Positions 54,239 through 61,070 of a stretch of DNA of 64,000 bases are shown piece after piece. Source of the stretch: Cyclobacteriaceae bacterium. GTDB lineage: Bacteria > Bacteroidota > Bacteroidia > Cytophagales > Cyclobacteriaceae. Under the pieces are notes generated by a model. That model saw only the letters and a program-made list of their open reading frames with translations. It ran no database searches and was not told the DNA's origin. Made by a program: the position numbers and the translations under genes. Positions within the stretch are counted from its first letter, which is position 1; each line of letters begins with the position of its first letter. The DNA lies in assembly GCA_020832305.1 (NCBI GenBank), contig JAFIEV010000043.1:1-64000 (forward strand). The letters run 5' to 3'.

Positions 54239-55458
54239 GTGATTACAGTGGAACGAAGCAGAAAAAAATAAAAATACTCCAAACCATAAGACAGGGCAAA
54301 ATTGGCGGTGGTGAGACCCACGTGCTGGATTTGGTAAAACACCTTGATAAAAGTAAATATGACATACAGGTACTGGCGTTTACGCAGGGTGAAATGATTG
54401 AAAGATTGAAATCTATGGGTATTACTACACATGTGATAGATACAGAAACACCATTTGATCTCAGGGTATGGAGAACCGTTAAAAAATTTATCAAAAAAGA
54501 AAAGTTTGACCTTGTGCATGCACATGGTACAAGGGCATTTTCCAATACTTTTTGGGCCTCGCGATCGCTGAAAATACCGGCAATATACACTGTTCACGGT
54601 TGGTCTTTTCACCCCGATCAAAAACCTCTGGTAAAAAATATACGGATTCAATCTGAAAAGTTTCTGTCAAAAAAAGCCAACCAGGTTGTAACGGTTTCGA
54701 ATTCAAACGATCAGCTGGCCAGGAACTTATTCGGGAGTTTTGAATCGATAACCATTAAAAATGGCATCGATTTTGAAAAATTTAATCCGGAAAAAAAAAC
54801 CAAAGATATAAGGGCAGAATACGGCATCCCAAAAGACGCCACCCTGATAGGCTATATTGCAAGGATAACCCGGCAGAAAGATCCGTTGGGTATGCTTAAG
54901 GCCTTTGAAAAAGTTTCAGAAAAGCATCGCGATATATACCTTCTTAAAATCGGAGATGGTGATTTGAGGGAAGAAACGGAAGCTGCTGTAGAAATACTTC
55001 AGAAAAATGGCGCCAATATTATTTTTGATACTTTCAGAACCGATATTCCTGATGTGCTGGCGGCCATTGACGTCTATTGCCTGCCTTCTTTGTGGGAAGG
55101 ATTACCCATTGGTCTGCTCGAAGCAATGGCAATGAAAAAAGCTGTAATAGCTTCTGCTGTGGATGGAACAATGGAGGTAATTAAAGATGGCGTAAATGGC
55201 TTACTGGTAGAACCAAAAAATACTGATCAATTGTCTGATTGCATAATAAAACTTCATCTTAACCATTCGCTGAGAACACAATTGGGTGAAGAAGCACTAA
55301 AAACTGTTCGAGAAAATTATTCTATTCAACATATGACCAAAGAGGTTGAAAAAGTCTATGAACAATTACTGGGCTCCGGCGAAACTGAAAAGGTAATAAG
55401 CGACAATGCCGGTAATGACAAAAATGCCTCACATATCGTCAAAGCCAACAACCATTAA
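54239..55458 (+). CDS. Glycosyltransferase family 4 protein, N-terminal frame problem
   Basis: This is a GT-B enzyme that adds a sugar from a nucleotide donor to a glycan or lipid. The donor domain shows GYIARITRQKDPLGMLKAF and the E-x7-E motif WEGLPIGLLEAM; the N-terminal domain begins KIKILQTIRQGKIGGGETH. The first usable start in the main frame is a GTG at 54322, but that would cut off the conserved KIGGGETH. The main frame stays open back to 54193 without ATG, GTG or TTG. A GTG at 54239 in another frame (VITVERSRKK) would join it if the A7 run at 54262-54268 had eight A. So this is either a sequence error, slippage, or a rare start such as ATT at 54229. The C terminus has a loose tail. 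Confidence 0.75.
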
Positions 55459-55686
55459 AAAAATACAACTCACTGGATAAAACTTCAGGGTGTATTCATT
55501 GCCTGGCTTAATCAAATTATATAAACATTATATAAATTCACCTGATCATTGCAATTTGAAGATCTTTTTGGGTTAATGTGATAAAACAATTGATAATCTG
55601 CGAATAATACACCGCCTGTCCCCGGCGTAATACACATTAACTTTTATTGTAAGGGTATATTATATACACCGCAACACATCTCATTG

Positions 55687-56301
55687 CTATGGCCAGATTT
55701 CATAGTTTTCTTCTTCTTCCTCTTCAACTGCCTCAGTAGTTTCCTTTTTCTTGCGACCTCCAAATAATTTTCTTTTTTTGCGATCAGTATCCAGATCCTC
55801 TTCCTCAAGCTTCCATATTTCTTCTCCCTCTTCCTCAGTATCCTGGTCAATATCCTCATCCAAAAATTTTGATTTGGGCAGGTATTGACCAAAATGATAA
55901 AGATAAATCATCTGATCTACATTGTAAAAATCATCCTCAACCGGTTTATTACTTACGTATATTGAATCTGTTTGAGTACGTGTTAACAAACGCCGATCAA
56001 TTTTCAGATCTAAAAACGGATCGTATTTAGAAATGTAAATAGAATTTCTGGAAACGGTCTTTATCTCTTTTTCCTTACGTCGATAGGAAGGCTCATCATA
56101 AATGCCAAATTTGGTTTTTGCAACATATCCATCTCTGTTAGGCACCGAATCCTCTTTATCGAACAGGGCAAAATGTCGCAAAGTCTCATTGGGATCGAGT
56201 ATGAAATATGAATGATAGGCGGGACAGACTAATTTTTCCTTACAGGAAAACAGCCCGAATACACCCAAAAACACAAATAATATAAAACAGCCCGATTTCA
56301 T
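55687..56301 (-). CDS. Hypothetical lipoprotein with charged tail
   Basis: The 204-residue protein has a lipoprotein signal (MKSGCFILFVFLGVFGLFSC). The middle is folded-looking (VCPAYHSYFILDPNETLRHF, YISKYDPFLDLKIDRRLL, QMIYLYHFGQYLPKSKF). The last 60 residues alternate acidic and basic blocks (EEEGEEIW, DRKKRKLFGGRKKKE, EEEEEENYEIWP). I recall similar lipoproteins in Cytophagales without a known role. It may bind another envelope component through the tail. It is a single gene with gaps of 228 and 154 bases around it, in which I see nothing. Confidence 0.65.
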   Translation of the reverse strand: MKSGCFILFVFLGVFGLFSCKEKLVCPAYHSYFILDPNETLRHFALFDKEDSVPNRDGYVAKTKFGIYDEPSYRRKEKEIKTVSRNSIYISKYDPFLDLKIDRRLLTRTQTDSIYVSNKPVEDDFYNVDQMIYLYHFGQYLPKSKFLDEDIDQDTEEEGEEIWKLEEEDLDTDRKKRKLFGGRKKKETTEAVEEEEEENYEIWP

Positions 56302-56455
56302 CTCTTGTCTTGAACGACGCGTCTATGAAAATTATTTAAAACTCTGTTTTCGAAAACGAAAGATTTAAAAATTTTAAGCAAAATTTTAAATAAATACCGT
56401 ATAAACAAAATACTGGTAATTTATTTTGCAAAATTAAATAAAAATAATACCATTT

Positions 56456-57190
56456 TCATTGGATCTGCGCCTTTAATTTTCTCTCCACATCGAGAATGAT
56501 GGCATTCACCCATAATTCATACATTTTTCCGGAAGGATGTAATTGATCTGAAGCAATGTAGTCAACCCCTGTATACAAGCGTGTAAGTTCCGTAATGCTG
56601 AAGTAAGAAATGTTTTTTCTTTCGCAAGCTATTTTTGAAATCCGGTTGTACTCATCTATCTCTCTTGCAATTTTTTCGGGGTTTCTATTTCGGCCAAAAG
56701 GTGTCACGCCATAATCAGGTATGGAAAGTACAATAACATTCATGGGGTTGCCACCTGCATAACCAATTGACTTGTCGAGCAGTTCATTAAATGTATTGGT
56801 AAAAAATTCCAAGTCTCCATTTCGATATTGATTGTTAACGCCTATCAGCAAAGAAACCAGGTTATATTGCTCAGTAATCTGTGCCTGGTTGAGTGCCAGC
56901 AATAATTCTCCCGTTGTCCATCCTGTTTGGGCAATAATTCTGGGCGGTTTCACTTCAATGCGGTTTTCATCGAGCCGACCTGCCAGTTGTATCGGCCAAC
57001 GGTCTTTTACCGGCACCCCCTCTCCTATGGTGTAACTATCACCCAGTGCAAGGTAGGTAAAGCCTGTTGTTGGAGAGGGTCGCAGGGTATCTGAGGGTGT
57101 GGGCATAAAATAATCTCCTGAAGTTTCGATAGGTTCCATGCAGGCGAGAACAAGACTGAAAAGAAAAATTAAAAGCAGCCACTTTTTCAT
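56456..57190 (-). CDS. SGNH/GDSL-type esterase lipoprotein
   Basis: From the ATG at 57190 the protein is 244 residues with a lipoprotein signal (MKKWLLLIFLFSLVLAC). SGNH blocks are present: the nucleophile in YLALGDSYTIGEG (near residue 40), the Gly in WTTGELL, the Asn in LIGVNNQYR, and the Asp/His pair in SDQLHPSG near the C terminus. It is a hydrolase of acyl or acetyl esters on lipids or glycans, acting in the periplasm or at the surface. It starts 1 base after the YjbR-family gene and is the last gene of the ispG operon. Confidence 0.87.
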   Translation of the reverse strand: MKKWLLLIFLFSLVLACMEPIETSGDYFMPTPSDTLRPSPTTGFTYLALGDSYTIGEGVPVKDRWPIQLAGRLDENRIEVKPPRIIAQTGWTTGELLLALNQAQITEQYNLVSLLIGVNNQYRNGDLEFFTNTFNELLDKSIGYAGGNPMNVIVLSIPDYGVTPFGRNRNPEKIAREIDEYNRISKIACERKNISYFSITELTRLYTGVDYIASDQLHPSGKMYELWVNAIILDVERKLKAQIQ

Positions 57191-57191
57191 A

Positions 57192-57548
57192 CTAATCAAG
57201 TGAACTTAATAAATTTCTGTCTTTGTGGCTTAATTTTGCGACTACGAGATCATAAGAGTGATCAATCCATTGTTGCAGTAAAGCATCCGGTATAGAGCCA
57301 TGGGTATTTACAGTATTCCAGTGTTTCTTATTCATATGATAACCTGGTGTAACCTCAAGGTGTTTTTCCCGCAATTCCACAGCTATCTTCGGATCGCATT
57401 TTACATTGAAGCTTTCAAAGTCCTCGATATCGGCAATAGCAAAAATCTTACCCATAACTTTAAAAACCAGGGTATTATCATCGAATGGAAGTTCTTCAGT
57501 AACGCCTTTTTTAGACAGGCAATATAAACGGAAGTCTTCTATATTCAT
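57192..57548 (-). CDS. MmcQ/YjbR family DNA-binding-like protein
   Basis: The 118-residue protein matches the YjbR fold: MNIEDFRLYCLSKKGVTEEL, FKVMGKIFAIADIEDFESF, VKCDPKIAVELRE, GYHMNKKHWNTVNTHG and HSYDLVVAKL at the end. The fold resembles DNA-binding domains, but no role is established. It lies 11 bases after the small DUF6728-like gene and 1 base before the esterase gene, in the same operon. Confidence 0.88.
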   Translation of the reverse strand: MNIEDFRLYCLSKKGVTEELPFDDNTLVFKVMGKIFAIADIEDFESFNVKCDPKIAVELREKHLEVTPGYHMNKKHWNTVNTHGSIPDALLQQWIDHSYDLVVAKLSHKDRNLLSSLD

Positions 57549-57559
57549 CTAATGTGGCA

Positions 57560-57781
57560 CTAAGACATAAATAATCTTCTTATTACCAGCACAATTACAG
57601 CAACCAAAAACATGATAATGGATATTTTGTTGATTCCATGCATCATTCTCAGGCTGAAACCGGCTTTTTTGGATGGGTCTTTTTTTCTAAAAAAATAACC
57701 CAATAACTCTCCAAACTGAAAATATTCATTAAATTCAGGAGCTTTTTTATCTTCAGCGGGCATATCTTTATCCTTTTCCAT
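57560..57781 (-). CDS. Small membrane protein, DUF6728-like
   Basis: The 73-residue protein has a polar, charged N-terminal half (FNEYFQFGELLGYFFRKKDP) and one C-terminal membrane segment (ISIIMFLVAVIVLVIRRLF). It resembles the single-pass DUF6728 proteins of Bacteroidota, from memory. The gap to the upstream ispG is 41 bases, so it is co-transcribed. Function unknown. Confidence 0.65.
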   Translation of the reverse strand: MEKDKDMPAEDKKAPEFNEYFQFGELLGYFFRKKDPSKKAGFSLRMMHGINKISIIMFLVAVIVLVIRRLFMS

Positions 57782-57822
57782 ATTCTTCCAACAGGTCGTT
57801 AGAGAAAAGTGTTTAAATTATG

Positions 57823-59781
57823 TTATACCGGTTCAATCCATTTACCATCTTCTCTGATAATTTCGATGAGTTCATCAACGGCATTATCAGATGGTACGCT
57901 TTTTTTGATAACTTCTTTTCCTTTGTATAAAGTGATTTTTCCTCTGCCTGATCCCACATATCCGTAGTCTGCATCTGCCATTTCACCTGGTCCGTTTACA
58001 ATACATCCCATAATGCCAATTTTCACACCTTTAAGATGGCTGGTTCTGGAACGTATCATACCGGTAGTTTCCTGCAGGTCAAACAAGGTTCTTCCGCAGG
58101 ACGGGCATGAAATATACTCTGTTTTGGAAATTCGGGTTCGCGTAGCCTGTAATATATTGAAGGCAGTTTCATTAATCATTTTATCGCTTCCACAATTTCG
58201 GGCCACAATGAAAACGCCATCACCCAAACCATCAATCAGCAGAGCGCCCATGTCTGTGGCGGCATGCAGTTGCAACTGATCTTTGCTGAGATTTTCATAT
58301 TTGCGCGAAATAATCACAGGGATGTCGCAGTGGCTGAGCATAAGTTCGGCGAAAAGCCTCCTTTGTTCAGCCATCCCGTGCATATTATTTGTTTTAATCA
58401 CCAATACCGCCGTAAGATCTTTTTTGAGTTTCTCAAGCAGTTCAGTGTTGAGATCTGTTAAATAACTTTCTACAAAGTTTAATTCGTGGGATGTTTCTGC
58501 CCCATCGAGATATTGTGCAGCAGTAAGTATTGGAAAAGTTCGCGGCCTTTCTTTTACTTCAAACCAGGTTTTGTAATCACAAATAATACCCAGAGTACCG
58601 GGAATTTCAAAGTCGATTTTGGCATCACCAACAAATACATAGTCACAAGCCATGTCTGCAATATTCCATTTATCGAGCGGAACTGAATATTGATATCCAA
58701 GCGCAAATAAAGAGGCAGGGCTGATGTCTTTTCTGTGGGTATAATCTGCAATTACGCGTGGCACCTGGTCACCGCCAATGTTTTGCACCTGCCGGCTGGT
58801 CCTTTTATTGTATTGGTAAGGATTAACCGGATAATTATACATCTGAGGTATAAAAGTATGCGCACTCCGGGAATGATATCTGCTTACCAGTTCTCTGCCT
58901 ACAGGCATTTCGAATTCTGGTTCTTCTGTTAGCGAAACCCGCACCGTGTCGCCCAGGCCATCTTCAAGCAGGGTCCCGATACCTACAGATGATTTAATTC
59001 TGCCATCTTCTCCATCCCCGGCTTCGGTGACACCCAAATGCAGCGGGTAGGGTTGAAAACCTTCCTCATCGAGCTTTTGCACCAGCAATCGATAGGCCTG
59101 TACCATTACCTGTGTATTGCTGGCTTTCATGCTGAGGACAATATTGTAGAAATTGAGGTCCTCACAGATACGCAGAAACTCAAGCGCCGACTCAACCATA
59201 CCCAATGGGGTGTCGCCATATCGGCTCATGATCCGGTCAGACAAAGAGCCGTGGTTGGTGCCAATTCGCATTGCTGTGCCATATTCCTTACATATCTTTA
59301 CCAGTGGTGTAAAGCGATCCCTGATGCGTTCAAGCTCTGCCTGATATGTGTTTTCAGTATATTCGATATGCTCAAATTTCTTTTTATCGGCATAATTTCC
59401 GGGATTTACGCGCACTTTTTCCACTATGCGTGCTGCCAGTTCCGCAGCGTTTGGGGTAAAGTGAATGTCTGCTACCAGCGGAGTATGATAACCTCTTTTG
59501 CGAAGTTCCTCTTTAATATTGGCAAGGTTTTGCGCCTCTTTTATACTGGGCGCCGTAATTCTAACGTATTCACAACCTGCCTCAATCATACGGATCGACT
59601 GTTCAACCGTACCAATGGTATCCATGGTATCGATGGTGGTCATAGATTGAACGCGAATGGGATGATGGCCGCCAAGTGGCACCTCTCCTATTTTTACCTC
59701 AAGACTCTTTCTTCTTGAGTATTGAACATGACTGTTGCAATAATTTTTTACTGACTGAATTTCTGTAGCTGATATCGACAT
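57823..59781 (-). CDS. ispG: 4-hydroxy-3-methylbut-2-enyl diphosphate synthase IspG, long form
   Basis: IspG is the penultimate enzyme of the MEP isoprenoid pathway and converts MEcPP to HMBPP with a [4Fe-4S] cluster. At 652 residues this is the long form of Bacteroidota, chlamydiae and plants, with an extra domain between the TIM barrel and the cluster domain. The barrel shows IRVQSMTTIDTMDT, CEYVRITAPS, LVADIHFTPNAAE, KVRVNPGNYAD and LHLGVTEAGDG. The cluster ligands are in CPSCGRTLFD (near 557) and GCIVNGPGEM (near 592), the latter with the catalytic Glu. It heads a four-gene operon. Confidence 0.96.
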   Translation of the reverse strand: MSISATEIQSVKNYCNSHVQYSRRKSLEVKIGEVPLGGHHPIRVQSMTTIDTMDTIGTVEQSIRMIEAGCEYVRITAPSIKEAQNLANIKEELRKRGYHTPLVADIHFTPNAAELAARIVEKVRVNPGNYADKKKFEHIEYTENTYQAELERIRDRFTPLVKICKEYGTAMRIGTNHGSLSDRIMSRYGDTPLGMVESALEFLRICEDLNFYNIVLSMKASNTQVMVQAYRLLVQKLDEEGFQPYPLHLGVTEAGDGEDGRIKSSVGIGTLLEDGLGDTVRVSLTEEPEFEMPVGRELVSRYHSRSAHTFIPQMYNYPVNPYQYNKRTSRQVQNIGGDQVPRVIADYTHRKDISPASLFALGYQYSVPLDKWNIADMACDYVFVGDAKIDFEIPGTLGIICDYKTWFEVKERPRTFPILTAAQYLDGAETSHELNFVESYLTDLNTELLEKLKKDLTAVLVIKTNNMHGMAEQRRLFAELMLSHCDIPVIISRKYENLSKDQLQLHAATDMGALLIDGLGDGVFIVARNCGSDKMINETAFNILQATRTRISKTEYISCPSCGRTLFDLQETTGMIRSRTSHLKGVKIGIMGCIVNGPGEMADADYGYVGSGRGKITLYKGKEVIKKSVPSDNAVDELIEIIREDGKWIEPV

Positions 59782-59804
59782 GTAACAGGAGTTTTTAGCA
59801 TCCG

Positions 59805-59812
59805 CAAAAATA
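59805..59812 (-). promoter_or_regulatory. Possible -7 element of the ispG promoter
   Basis: On the minus strand TATTTTTG fits TAnnTTTG and lies 24 bases before the ispG start. No TTTG is seen at the right distance upstream, so the call is weak. Confidence 0.3.
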
Positions 59813-59822
59813 ACCTGAAAAC

Positions 59823-60902
59823 TTAAAAATTGTTATGCGAATTACTCAGTTCTGGACAAATACAGATGGCAATCGGAAAATGATCTGACAAATCAGTGCT
59901 TCGCAGTACCTGAAAATGACAGATTTTAAATTGATCTGAAGTAAAAATATGATCAATTCTCAAATAATAAGGCCATTGATTTAAGGTAAAACCAAATCCA
60001 TTGCCTGCCTGTTCAAAAGCATTTTTGTAAATTGATCGCAACCTGAAATAGTTGTAGCTGTAAGGCATTTCATTAAAATCCCCACATAGCAAAACCGGGT
60101 ATGGGGATTGAGCTGCGTGTTTCAACAAAGCCTCGGTCTGATGCCTTCGCGTGACGGCGGCTTTGTATATACCCGACAAAAGTCCCAAAATATCTTTTCT
60201 TTTCAGATGAGTGCCCAATTGCGGAGATCGCAAATGCACATTATAGCACCGCAAGGTATCACCATTCAGCGCGATATCGGCGTACATTCCGTTATTCAGC
60301 CCAAGGGTATCGGGCATCCACAGTCCGTGGTTTACAATGGGAAACCGGCTGAATACCGCCAGTCCAGGGTTGTGCAGACTCCTGCCTGATTTAAATGCAT
60401 ATACCACACCCCAATATCCGCGGTCGTGCATCAATTTCTTCAGGTCTGTGGCCTGCCATCGCGGGTTGTAACTAAACTCCTGCAGGCAAATGATATCAGC
60501 AGAAACCGTCTCCATCCATCGTTTCGTCGCCGGTGAAAAGCGACCATAATTATCCCGTTCCCGAAACAAGCGCACATTATAACTCAACAGGTCAACACTC
60601 CGGCAATCTTCTTTTACAGGTTTTGCAGCTGTTGAAGCATATGTAAGTGGCAGGAAAGGCAGCCCCATTACTATGGCCAGGAAGGGATACAATATAAACC
60701 CTGCATTCCGAATAGCGGTAATGCCAAGCCAAATCAACTGCACAAACCACAATACCGGAATGCAGTGTGTTATGAGTGCCGCAGGCGGGTACTGTAAAGG
60801 ATCAACCCAGACACTGGCATAAATACCAGCGCTGATTGTAAGGCCCGCTGCCTGCCATACATGTTTTCGTATGTTCATAGAAGAACGATCCGGCCAATTC
60901 AA
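59823..60902 (-). CDS. Membrane-anchored endonuclease/exonuclease/phosphatase family protein
   Basis: The 359-residue protein has two or three hydrophobic segments in the first 90 residues, then an EEP domain: DLLSYNVRLF, ADIICLQEFSY (metal Glu), GLAVFSRFPIVNHG, TLRCYNVHLRSPQ, VLLCGDFNEMPYS (Asp/Asn), RIDHIFTSDQF and DLSDHFPIAICI with the catalytic Asp-His. The domain faces the periplasm by hydrophobicity. Bacteroidota members of this type are of unknown substrate; nuclease and phosphodiesterase roles are both possible. Confidence 0.88.
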   Translation of the reverse strand: MNWPDRSSMNIRKHVWQAAGLTISAGIYASVWVDPLQYPPAALITHCIPVLWFVQLIWLGITAIRNAGFILYPFLAIVMGLPFLPLTYASTAAKPVKEDCRSVDLLSYNVRLFRERDNYGRFSPATKRWMETVSADIICLQEFSYNPRWQATDLKKLMHDRGYWGVVYAFKSGRSLHNPGLAVFSRFPIVNHGLWMPDTLGLNNGMYADIALNGDTLRCYNVHLRSPQLGTHLKRKDILGLLSGIYKAAVTRRHQTEALLKHAAQSPYPVLLCGDFNEMPYSYNYFRLRSIYKNAFEQAGNGFGFTLNQWPYYLRIDHIFTSDQFKICHFQVLRSTDLSDHFPIAICICPELSNSHNNF

Positions 60903-61029
60903 AAAGCGGAGATCTTTATGGTTTCAAGGGTTCAAAAATACGTCTTATGACCCGTTGCTGCAAACCCTGAAGCCCGGCCATGTTTGACGCAACTTTTTTC
61001 GTGACTGGCAAAAACATTTACAGGTACAT

Positions 61030-61062
61030 TTTGCTATTATTTTTATCTTTTTACTAATTTTG
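61030..61062 (+). promoter_or_regulatory. Bacteroidota-type promoter of the DnaE-like gene
   Basis: TTTG (61030-61033), a 21-base spacer and TAATTTTG (61055-61062) fit the consensus. Transcription would begin near 61068-61070, so the mRNA would be leaderless or nearly so, because the ATG is at 61071. Confidence 0.6.
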
Positions 61063-61070
61063 TTGTCATT

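Noticed and set aside
59038-59718. 226-codon plus-strand open frame
   Set aside because: It is antisense to ispG and rich in Cys, Phe and His runs typical of shadow frames.
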